A stretch of 12,639 bases of DNA, taken from DATKHR01 sp035510155 (lineage in GTDB: Bacteria; Acidobacteriota; Vicinamibacteria; Vicinamibacterales; CAVVIG01). Positions 6,610 to 12,639 of this stretch are shown here, piece by piece (position 1 is the first letter of the stretch; each line of letters begins with the position of its first letter). The position numbers and the translations under genes were made by a program. The notes under the pieces are model-generated. The model was not told the origin of the DNA and made no database searches. It saw nothing but the letters and a program-made list of their open reading frames with translations. Location: the NCBI GenBank assembly GCA_035510155.1, contig DATKHR010000086.1:1-12639 (forward strand). The letters run 5' to 3'.

Positions 6610-8258
6610 CAGAGCGTGGCGGCGAGTCGAGCATCGGCGAGCGCCGGTGCGATGCCAAAGCGCACTGCCACAGGTGCGCCAGCCGCGACCAGACGCTTGA
6701 GCTCAGTGGTCAGCACGCGTAAACGGTCGAAGCAGGCGACCGTGAAGAGCCCACGACGGGCCATCACCTGACGCTGATAGCCACGTGGAATCGGCGGCGA
6801 CCCGTATGGGTCAGCGTCCGTGCTGAGCACGATCTCGCCGCCTTCGATGACTATCAGGCGGGCGCGCGCGGCACCGGGCTCACGCCACACCACGCTCGCA
6901 TCGGCCAGGCGCGTCAACCACATCGCGCGTCGTCGGGCAAGCGCCGCCCGCAGTGCGAGCCACTCCAGAGACACATGCACGAGTTCGGGCGTCCATGCGG
7001 TGATGGCGCGATCGGTCTGTATCACGTCCTGGTCGTGATCGGCGTCACGATCTCGACGGCCTTCTCGCCATAGGCGTGTACCCAGCCGCAGCAGCCTGGC
7101 GTTTGGAGAGAGGTCGAGGCGCGACAGTTCGGGATGCGTGGCGCACAATCGCTCGTAACCAGCGTGGAACGTCGCCACGTCGGGACCCCAGCGACCTGAG
7201 GCGAGAGCGCCGCGGTCAGTTCGAGCGAATGCCCCGAATCGATCGAGCGTTTCCGCTGAGATCAGTGGTCCAAGGGGGCATGCCAGTGATGGGCGTGGAC
7301 TCCGTTCGCTGAGATCCGGCGACACGAACCATATTGCGCGGTTGTCGATGGCCAGGGCGAGGTTGTACGGTGGGCGGTGGCGCTTGATTTCGTCAGTCTC
7401 GAGAAGCGCAGCCTCGAGCGGCGTCGGTGTGACGTCGAATGAGATCGCCCGAGCCTGCGACAGCATTTCGAGCGTTCGCTCGTCCACGCCGTGCTGCTTC
7501 CGAAAGTGGCTGTTGACCCGATCGTGGAGCGACGACGCCTTGCCGACGTACAAAACGTCACCACTCGTGCGAAGCATGCGGTAGACACCAGGACTCTTGG
7601 GGAGTGACAAGCGCAGCTCCCGCGGCATCGGCCACACCCGACGCGGACGCTTCCGCGAATCGACCGGTGTGGCCAGCCATTCGCGAAGCGCGCCCCATGT
7701 CGCGACTCCCTCGTCCTCGAGCCGATGCACCACTTCTTGCCAAACGAACGCCGTGGCTTCCACGTGGTCTGCGCTGCGGCGCAGGGCGCCAACCCCGCGG
7801 CCCAAGTACCCGGCCAGTGCACGCAGGCTGCGGCGCGGCAGTTCGGGGAAGAGCCGGCGAGCAATGTCGTGAGTGCACACGATGTCGAGCGGAGGCTCGC
7901 CGCTAGCCAGGATCCGTAGGAACGGCTGCTCAAATCGAGCAAAATGGATGACCGTTGGCGCCGGCTGCAGCGTGATCCTAGCCGCATCGTCAACCAGCTC
8001 GCGCCAGACGTGGTAAGCATCGGCGCCGGCCCGCATCATCGGCTCGGAGATACCCGTAATTCGCGTGACGGCTGGTGGAATGTTCTCGTTCCGTGAAAGC
8101 GCGATGAGGTGCGCGCGCGCGTGTGTGACCGTCGTACGCGACCGAGCCCACGCGATCTCGAGGAGATGTCCGCGCGGAGCGGCAGCCGTGGCTTGGCAGT
8201 CAATCACCAGCACCTCAAGTTGCGAAAGCGGCAGGACGGACCGATCGCAGATCACCAT
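6600..8258 (-). CDS. DnaQ-like (DEDDh-fold) domain fused to GIY-YIG nuclease
   Basis: The protein resembles the DEDD exonuclease/GIY-YIG fusions related to UvrC and Cho, which are thought to act in DNA repair. From the ATG at 8258 it has 552 residues. The exonuclease-like part spans about 15-175, but its motifs are altered. The DxE motif is D20-C-Q22, the second motif is HFARFE (105-110) with Glu for Asp, and the third reads RRSADHVEATA (160-170) without a normal HxxxxD. The GIY-YIG domain (about 220-300) looks intact: GVY at 224-226, LYVG at 236-239, Arg247 and Glu287. The last 250 residues match nothing I recognise. The frame extends to TTG at 8267, and the ATG is preferred as the more usual start. 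The stop overlaps the metallophosphoesterase remnant. Repair role inferred. Confidence 0.82.
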   Translation of the reverse strand: MVICDRSVLPLSQLEVLVIDCQATAAAPRGHLLEIAWARSRTTVTHARAHLIALSRNENIPPAVTRITGISEPMMRAGADAYHVWRELVDDAARITLQPAPTVIHFARFEQPFLRILASGEPPLDIVCTHDIARRLFPELPRRSLRALAGYLGRGVGALRRSADHVEATAFVWQEVVHRLEDEGVATWGALREWLATPVDSRKRPRRVWPMPRELRLSLPKSPGVYRMLRTSGDVLYVGKASSLHDRVNSHFRKQHGVDERTLEMLSQARAISFDVTPTPLEAALLETDEIKRHRPPYNLALAIDNRAIWFVSPDLSERSPRPSLACPLGPLISAETLDRFGAFARTDRGALASGRWGPDVATFHAGYERLCATHPELSRLDLSPNARLLRLGTRLWREGRRDRDADHDQDVIQTDRAITAWTPELVHVSLEWLALRAALARRRAMWLTRLADASVVWREPGAARARLIVIEGGEIVLSTDADPYGSPPIPRGYQRQVMARRGLFTVACFDRLRVLTTELKRLVAAGAPVAVRFGIAPALADARLAATLWWV

Positions 8259-8387
8259 TGCCAACAACTCGACGGATTCACGAGGCCGAACGCGGCAGCG
8301 AGCGCCGCCGTCACGTCAAATTAGGCATGCCGTTTTAAGCCAGGCGCAGCGCAGGTACAGGATGTCCACTGAGCGTCAACACGGGCG

Positions 8388-8939
8388 CTACTTTCGCGTG
8401 ATACCAGTCAAACGCAGCATCCCGGTTGAGGAGTTCTCGGCAACAACCGCGTTCTGTTCGTCCACGTGGACCTTGGCGGCCGGAACGAACTCGCCGGCCC
8501 CGCTGCCCGATGCATCCAGGTCGAGAAGGATGAAGCCGACGTCGTAGCCCGGTTCGTGCTTGACGTCGGCCATGGCGATGGGATCCGCCGTCACGAGCGT
8601 GATTTGGCGGCGTCCGTTCAAGTCCCACGCGTAGGCGTATTTGAGCGGCGTCTGTCGTCCGCCGACGTCAACGGTGCCGATCGTGTCACGCTTGGCGAGC
8701 AGCGTGTGGGCCGAACCGGCCCCGCCCTTCTTGACCGCGGCGATGAGCGCCTCGCGCTCGGCGCTGGTTGCGTAGCGGCGCACAATCATTGTCAGCAGTA
8801 CGGATGACTTGCCGGCGGCTCCGCCAGCGAGGGCTGCGGTTCCCGTGTAAGTTTCACCTTGGGCCAGCGCCGCACGCCCCGCCAACGCTAAGGCCATTGC
8901 AATCAGCACCCAGTTCAGGCGTGTTGTGTGGTTCAGCAT
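8388..8939 (-). CDS. Small secreted protein of unknown function
   Basis: The 183-residue product has a classic Sec signal peptide: a basic Arg8 start, a hydrophobic stretch (WVLIAMALALAGRAALA) and a likely cleavage after ALA, before QGETY, at about 26/27. The mature part contains YTGTAAL...GKSS, then LTMIVRRYATSAEREAL, and alternates beta-like and helical segments. There is no metal-binding or catalytic motif and no membrane helix. I recall similar signal-peptide proteins in Acidobacteriota with no assigned role. The ATG at 8939 is chosen over the GTG two codons upstream because GGAG sits 5 nt before it. It is transcribed towards the nuclease gene with a 129-bp gap, and divergently from gntK. 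Confidence 0.8.
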   Translation of the reverse strand: MLNHTTRLNWVLIAMALALAGRAALAQGETYTGTAALAGGAAGKSSVLLTMIVRRYATSAEREALIAAVKKGGAGSAHTLLAKRDTIGTVDVGGRQTPLKYAYAWDLNGRRQITLVTADPIAMADVKHEPGYDVGFILLDLDASGSGAGEFVPAAKVHVDEQNAVVAENSSTGMLRLTGITRK

Positions 8940-8967
8940 CTCCACTCCGGTGCGTACATCGCATGCA

Positions 8968-8973
8968 AGTATA
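8968..8973 (-). promoter_or_regulatory. Candidate -10 box for the secreted-protein gene
   Basis: Read on the minus strand this is TATACT (five of six to TATAAT), about 28 nt before the ATG at 8939. No good -35 hexamer is found at the standard distance. The assignment is tentative. Confidence 0.3.
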
Positions 8974-9001
8974 TCTGGTGACGGCGAAGTAGTCGTGTGC
9001 G

Positions 9002-9050
9002 AAAACTTGGCCGATGGGGCTAAGCGGCCGTTCGGTAGTAAAACTTAGCC
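9002..9050. promoter_or_regulatory. Repeated CTTRGCC motifs upstream of gntK (putative operator)
   Basis: AAAACTTGGCC (9002-9012) and AAAACTTAGCC (9040-9050) are 11-bp direct repeats with one difference, 38 bp apart. GGCTAAG (9018-9024) is the exact inverse of CTTAGCC (9044-9050). The cluster ends two bases before the preferred gntK ATG, where a repressor would block expression. Gluconate operons are often controlled by GntR/LacI-type repressors responding to gluconate. The repeats are seen directly; the regulator is inferred and not in the window. Confidence 0.4.
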
Positions 9051-9052
9051 TC

Positions 9053-9568
9053 ATGTCGAAACGCGTCGGGCAAGCTTCTGCGCGAGCGATCATCCTGATC
9101 GGGCCCGCGGGAACCGGGAAGACGACGGTCGGGCTAGCGCTGGCCGGCGACATTGGCGCCTGCTTTTTCGACGCAGACGACGCCCACACGCCAGCGAGCG
9201 TGGCGAAAATGCGTCGAGGGGAGGCGCTCACCGATTCTGACCGCGCGCCGTGGCTGGACCGAGTGCGCGCGTGGTGCGTAGCGGCTCTCCAGGCCGGCGA
9301 GGTGGTTGTCGTTGCCTGCTCGGCGTTGCGCCAGCGCTACCGCGAACAACTCGCACAGAACGATTCCCGGTTCGTGTTTGTTTATCTCGATGTTCCACGT
9401 GAGCTCCTGGCACACAGGCTTGCGCAGCGCCAGGGTCACTTTGCCGGCTCCGATTTGCTGTCCAGCCAGCTCGCGACGTTCGAGCGTCCGCACGACGCAG
9501 TGGTCGTGGATGGGCAATTGACCGTTCGCGCGGAGGTTGACGCGATCAGGGCCTCGCTTCGACTCTGA
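9053..9568 (+). CDS. gntK: Gluconokinase
   Basis: This enzyme phosphorylates D-gluconate with ATP to 6-phosphogluconate, feeding the pentose-phosphate or Entner-Doudoroff route in the cytoplasm. The 171-residue product has the P-loop GPAGTGKTT (17-25). The gluconokinase segment follows: DADDAHTPASVAKMRRGEALTD, corresponding to the GDDLHPxxNxxKMxxGxPLxDxDR pattern of the family. Next come DRAPWL, CSALRQRYRE (89-98) and HFAGSDLLSSQLATFE (129-144), all in the normal order and spacing. The ATG at 9053 gives the usual family length. An in-frame ATG at 9014 would add 13 residues before the conserved part, and neither has a strong ribosome site. The gene is 3 nt upstream of a gluconate permease, so the pair forms an operon. 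Confidence 0.92.
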   Translation: MSKRVGQASARAIILIGPAGTGKTTVGLALAGDIGACFFDADDAHTPASVAKMRRGEALTDSDRAPWLDRVRAWCVAALQAGEVVVVACSALRQRYREQLAQNDSRFVFVYLDVPRELLAHRLAQRQGHFAGSDLLSSQLATFERPHDAVVVDGQLTVRAEVDAIRASLRL

Positions 9569-9571
9569 GTT

Positions 9572-10954
9572 GTGAGCGACACTCAGCTCGCGGCAGCGGC
9601 GCTACTCGGCTTCGCGACGATCGTATTGCTGATCTCCGCACTTCGGGTCCATGCGTTCGTCGCGCTGATCCTCGGGTCCGCGGTGCTTGGGGCCGCTTCC
9701 GGCATGCCGCCGTCGAAGATCGCCGACTCGTTCACGGCTGGTGTCGGCTCGACGGCTGGGAGCGTCGGACTTATCATCGCGCTCGGCGCGATGATGGGAG
9801 GCCTCCTCGCCGACAGCGGCGGCGCTGATCGCGTGGTCGATCGGGTCGTCGGCACCATCCCCGCACGCGGGCTGCCTTGGGCGATTGCCGGCGTGGCAGC
9901 GCTGATTGGATTGCCGCTGTTCTTCGAGGTGGGTGTCGTACTCCTCGTGCCGGTGATACTGCTTCTCGCCCGACGAATCCAACTTCCCCTCATGAAGATT
10001 GGGATTCCAGCGCTCGCCGGGTTGTCGGTGCTCCACGGCTTAGTCCCGCCACACCCCGGCCCCGTCGCGGCCATCGCGACTCTGAACGCCGACATGGGCA
10101 TGACACTGACATTCGGTCTGATCGTCGCCGTGCCGGCGGTGATCCTCGCCGGACCTGTCTTCGGCTCGTTCGTCAGCCGCCGCGTTCAGACCAAGCTACC
10201 GGCGGCGGCGCCGACGGTACAGCCACCCGCAGCTACTGTTTCATCGCCTGATGGTAATCGTTCGGTAGTCGATTTCGTCGGGCGACGCCAGCCCCGATTC
10301 GTGACGACGGTCGTCACGATGACGTTGCCAATCGCTCTCATGCTTCTGCGTGCGGCGGGCGAATTCCTCATGCCAGCCGGCTCACCGGTGCGGTCGGCGT
10401 TGGAGATCGTCGGCACACCGGTCGTTGCATTGCTCGTTGGGGTTATCGTCGCGATGTTGGCGCTTGGAGTCGGCTCGGGTCTCAACCGCCGTCAACTGTC
10501 CGATTCGATGTCCGCGGCACTACCGCCGATTGCCGCGATCCTGCTGATTGTTGCGGCAGGCGGCGGCTTCAAGCAGACACTTATTGACGCGGGCGTTGGG
10601 CTAATGGTTGGCCGAGCGGCGCAAGGCACCGGGGTCTCGCCGCTCATTCTCGGATGGCTGGTCGCCGTCGGAATCCGACTCGCGACGGGTTCCGCAACGG
10701 TGGCGACAATCACCGCAGCCGGCATTGTCGCGCCGCTCGCCGCTGGAATGGAGCGATCGACCGTCGCGCTATTGGTCCTCGCCGTGAGCTCGGGGTCGCT
10801 CTTCTTTTCGCATGTGAACGACGCGGGATTCTGGATGGTGAAAGAGTACTTCGGCCTCTCGATCGCAGATACGCTCAAGAGCTGGTCAGTGATGGAGACG
10901 ATCATCAGCGTCATCGGGCTGATCGGCGTCCTCGTGATGCGCTTAGTCGTGTAG
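9572..10954 (+). CDS. gntP: GntP-family gluconate:H+ symporter
   Basis: This inner-membrane carrier of the GntP family imports gluconate, or a related sugar acid, with protons. The 460-residue product is strongly hydrophobic, with about a dozen predicted membrane segments. Family landmarks are visible: GGLLADSGGADRVVDRVV near residue 75, HGLVPPHPGPVAA at about 155-167, GGGFKQTLIDAGVG in the third quarter, and FSHVNDAGFWMVKEYFGLS near the C-terminus. A Pro/Ala/Ser-rich hydrophilic loop at about 208-235 separates the halves. The GTG start lies 3 nt after the gntK stop, with GAG just before it, pointing to translational coupling. The kinase partner makes gluconate the most likely substrate. Other sugar acids cannot be excluded from sequence alone. 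Confidence 0.92.
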   Translation: MSDTQLAAAALLGFATIVLLISALRVHAFVALILGSAVLGAASGMPPSKIADSFTAGVGSTAGSVGLIIALGAMMGGLLADSGGADRVVDRVVGTIPARGLPWAIAGVAALIGLPLFFEVGVVLLVPVILLLARRIQLPLMKIGIPALAGLSVLHGLVPPHPGPVAAIATLNADMGMTLTFGLIVAVPAVILAGPVFGSFVSRRVQTKLPAAAPTVQPPAATVSSPDGNRSVVDFVGRRQPRFVTTVVTMTLPIALMLLRAAGEFLMPAGSPVRSALEIVGTPVVALLVGVIVAMLALGVGSGLNRRQLSDSMSAALPPIAAILLIVAAGGGFKQTLIDAGVGLMVGRAAQGTGVSPLILGWLVAVGIRLATGSATVATITAAGIVAPLAAGMERSTVALLVLAVSSGSLFFSHVNDAGFWMVKEYFGLSIADTLKSWSVMETIISVIGLIGVLVMRLVV

Positions 10955-10984
10955 TGCCACGACAGGACGCCGCTGCTACCTCCG

Positions 10985-11005
10985 CGCTGAACAATCGCTG
11001 AACAA
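10985..11005. repeat. Tandem direct repeat CGCTGAACAA x2
   Basis: CGCTGAACAA occurs at 10985-10994 and again at 10996-11005, an 11-bp period close to one helical turn. It lies about 30 bp after the gntP stop. Such phasing suits protein binding, but chance or slippage is equally possible. Confidence 0.45.
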
Positions 11006-11116
11006 CTTCCGCCCGAATACATGGGGTGTGTCCCTTCCTGATCAACTGAGCGCCTGACGCGTCACGCTGACTAGTGTTGACTCTTGCCGCCGGCACCCGT
11101 CTTGGCCCGGATGACA

Positions 11117-11308
11117 TCAGTCGTTCGCTATGAGCAGCAGTTCGGAAAGGGCACGTGCAAACGAGGCGTCGTCACGATCATCGATGCGGTTCGGGGAGTG
11201 CAGAATCGCCGCTTTCATCAGCATCATTGTCTGTGCGGCGGAGTAGACGACGCGATGTTGGGCGTCTGCGGGGTGCCAGGCGGCGCGTGATCGGCGCGAC
11301 GCGTCCCC
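11117..11308 (-). pseudogene. Possible coding remnant downstream of the cupin gene
   Basis: The minus frame in phase with the cupin runs on after the cupin TAG to a TGA at 11117-11119. It reads AAWHPADAQHRVVYSAAQT, then MMLMKAAILHSPNRIDDR, and ends ARALSELLLIAND. The amphipathic helical look suggests it was once part of a protein. The first ATG (11227) leaves only 36 codons and there is no ribosome site. I do not recognise the family. It could be a gene fragment or chance. Confidence 0.2.
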
Positions 11309-11827
11309 CTAGCGTCCAGGCGGCGGTCCCGGCGGGCCGAGGATGATGACCCCATGGCGCTTCGCGATCGATGCGAGGCGCTCAGGGTCGGGCGGTGGGC
11401 CCGCCGGACGCGGCGGCAGGACGCGCGCGGGCGCCGGGCGACCAACTTCCCGCAGGAATCCCTCGAACTGTACCGGCGAGAGGCCCACGAGCACGCGCGT
11501 CGAATCGGGACCAGCACCGATGAACGTATGCGGGACGCCCGTCGGGCCGAAAGCGCCCCCCCCCGGCGCCAGATCCACGCGCGTGTCGCCGACGTAGACC
11601 GTGAGATTTCCGTCGAGAACGTAGAACCATTCGTCTTCGTCCGTGTGGACGTGCCACGGGGACCCGAGCCCGGGCGGAACGAGGAACTCGATGAGGCCGT
11701 ACCGTCCTCCGGTATCCGCGCTGCCGATCTTCACGGTCTGGAGCATGCCGGCAAACCAGAATGTCTCGCCCTCGTCGTGCGCCAGAGCGTAGCCAAACGT
11801 CGCGCGATCCGTAACTGTCGTAGTCAT
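11309..11827 (-). CDS. Cupin-domain protein
   Basis: This is a single-domain cupin of 172 residues. The metal-binding motif 1 is intact: GSPWHVHTDEDEWFYVLDG, giving His59, His61 and Glu66. Motif 2 is PTGVPHTF with His100 and lacks the usual closing Asn. A Pro-rich tail follows (from about 131, PAPARVLPPRPAGPPP), ending PPGPPPGR. There is no signal peptide, so it is probably cytoplasmic. Members resemble quercetin-dioxygenase-like cupins, which range from oxygenases to isomerases and binding proteins, so the reaction cannot be named. The ATG is supported by GGAG (plus strand 11834-11837) with a 6-nt spacing. It follows the cytochrome c gene by 45 bp on the same strand, so the two may be co-transcribed. 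Confidence 0.85.
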   Translation of the reverse strand: MTTTVTDRATFGYALAHDEGETFWFAGMLQTVKIGSADTGGRYGLIEFLVPPGLGSPWHVHTDEDEWFYVLDGNLTVYVGDTRVDLAPGGGAFGPTGVPHTFIGAGPDSTRVLVGLSPVQFEGFLREVGRPAPARVLPPRPAGPPPDPERLASIAKRHGVIILGPPGPPPGR

Positions 11828-11872
11828 GACACTCTCCGTTGATGAATCGGCTGAGAACCCGCGAGAACGACC

Positions 11873-12639
11873 TCAGTTCCGATTGCCGTAGCCGTGCCGC
11901 TGGCGGCACAGTCGGCAGAAGGTCGGTGGCTCATGCTCGTCGTTGGTCACGCGGTGGACGACGGGCGCGAGTGTCGTGAGATGCGCGAAGATGGCGGCGA
12001 GATCTTCGTCCGTCATCCCGCCGAAGGCGTGCCACGGCATGACCTGGTTGACGCGTCGTGCCTTGACGAACCCCGTGCGCAACACCTCTTTGAAGAGCGC
12101 CACGTCATAGTAAGGAATGCCGCTCGGGTCCGGCGTGAGATTCGCGCTGGCGACACGGCCCCACGGCCCGTCGAAGATGAGCCCGCCGCTGAACTCCATG
12201 CCGCGAAGCGGCTGGCCGTGATCGTCCTGCGGCGTGTGGCACTCGCCGCACGCGCCAATGGTTACCAGATAGGCGCCGCGTTTCGCAGGCGTGGACACGT
12301 CGGGCGCTGGCACGGGCCCGCGCAGCGGTTCGGGCATGCTGCGAATCAGATAGCGCACAGGGACCACGATCTCGGTGGCGGGCAACCGTCGGCGGACAGG
12401 CGCCAGCGACCGGAGATACACGACAATCGACGCGACGTCTTCGTCGGACATCGACCGGAAACGTTGGTAAGGCATCATCGGAAACAGCGCCCGGCCGTCG
12501 TGTCCAATGCCTTCGCGAATTGCGCGCGCGATTTGATCGTCGGTCCAGTTGCCGACGCCGGTCTCAGGATCGGGGGAGAGGTTCGGCGCCACCACACGCC
12601 CAGGAAGACCCTTGATTGGCATCTCCTGGCCGGCGCCCA
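11873..12639 (-). CDS. Cytochrome c, multidomain (5' end outside window)
   Basis: The reading frame continues past the right edge. The visible part starts GAGQEMPIKGLPGRVVAPN, the middle of a first c-type domain whose haem-binding CxxCH must lie upstream. From the ATG at 12622: NLSPDPETGVGNWTDDQI (14-31) and a probable Met ligand at MMPY (49-52), then a second domain with the haem motif CGECH (125-129), NLTPDPSG (161-168) and MPW (195-197). This domain order is typical of periplasmic electron-transfer cytochromes that serve dehydrogenases. The tail FCRLCRQRHGYGNRN carries CxxCx3H, not a normal haem site. An internal start at 12622 is unlikely because it would remove the first haem. The electron partner is unknown. 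The gene runs towards the cupin gene. Confidence 0.88.
   Translation of the reverse strand, partial: GAGQEMPIKGLPGRVVAPNLSPDPETGVGNWTDDQIARAIREGIGHDGRALFPMMPYQRFRSMSDEDVASIVVYLRSLAPVRRRLPATEIVVPVRYLIRSMPEPLRGPVPAPDVSTPAKRGAYLVTIGACGECHTPQDDHGQPLRGMEFSGGLIFDGPWGRVASANLTPDPSGIPYYDVALFKEVLRTGFVKARRVNQVMPWHAFGGMTDEDLAAIFAHLTTLAPVVHRVTNDEHEPPTFCRLCRQRHGYGNRN

Larger units (their letters stand above)
10955..11308. other. Intergenic gap between gntP and the cupin gene
   Basis: Two convergent operons meet here, and no intact gene was found. It contains a 10-bp tandem repeat (10985-11005), a perfect palindrome TGACGCGTCA (11055-11064), and a protein-like minus-strand frame without a clear start (11117-11308, described separately). 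No hairpin followed by a T-run was found, so terminators for the two operons are not obvious. Confidence 0.4.

Noticed and set aside
7262..8020. Minus-strand frame of 252 codons inside the nuclease gene
   Set aside because: It is an out-of-frame shadow of the DnaQ/GIY-YIG gene, with no domain signature.
11055..11064. TGACGCGTCA palindrome as a rho-independent terminator
   Set aside because: It is short and has no T-run after it on either strand; at most it is a protein-binding site.

Overview
This is a GC-rich bacterial window. A membrane-anchored Ser/Thr kinase fused to a TolB-like domain and TPRs, multihaem-type cytochrome c fragments and an alanine-rich secreted protein together suggest Acidobacteriota, perhaps Vicinamibacteria. 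That is an inference from gene style; no rRNA or other phylogenetic marker is present.

Left part (1-3391, + strand): the 3' two-thirds of a kinase/TolB/TPR sensor gene that begins before the window. A promoter-like site follows, then a 65-codon basic ORF whose end overlaps a SagB/ThcOx-type nitroreductase-fold dehydrogenase. The last two look translationally coupled and could be a stripped-down peptide-modification pair.

Middle part (3392-6609): a patchwork. It holds a gene-poor stretch with a decayed reading frame and a strong AT-rich dyad. Next comes a Fic-family gene with a non-canonical active site and an apparent 5' frameshift, then a 357-bp low-complexity gap. A complete dinB (Pol IV) follows, converging on a truncated SbcD-like metallophosphoesterase fragment. 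That fragment sits directly downstream of, and overlaps, a minus-strand gene encoding a degenerate DnaQ-like exonuclease domain fused to a GIY-YIG nuclease. Broken genes and low-complexity DNA around dinB suggest past rearrangement in a DNA-repair neighbourhood.

Right part (8388-12639): a small secreted protein (- strand) diverges from a two-gene gluconate operon, gntK then a GntP-family permease 3 nt later. The operon imports gluconate and phosphorylates it to 6-phosphogluconate. The shared intergenic region carries repeated CTTRGCC motifs that may be an operator. A 354-bp gap with short repeats and a possible coding remnant follows. The window ends with a minus-strand pair: a cytochrome c (5' end outside the window) followed by a cupin protein.

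No tRNA, rRNA, CRISPR array or intact insertion sequence was seen.
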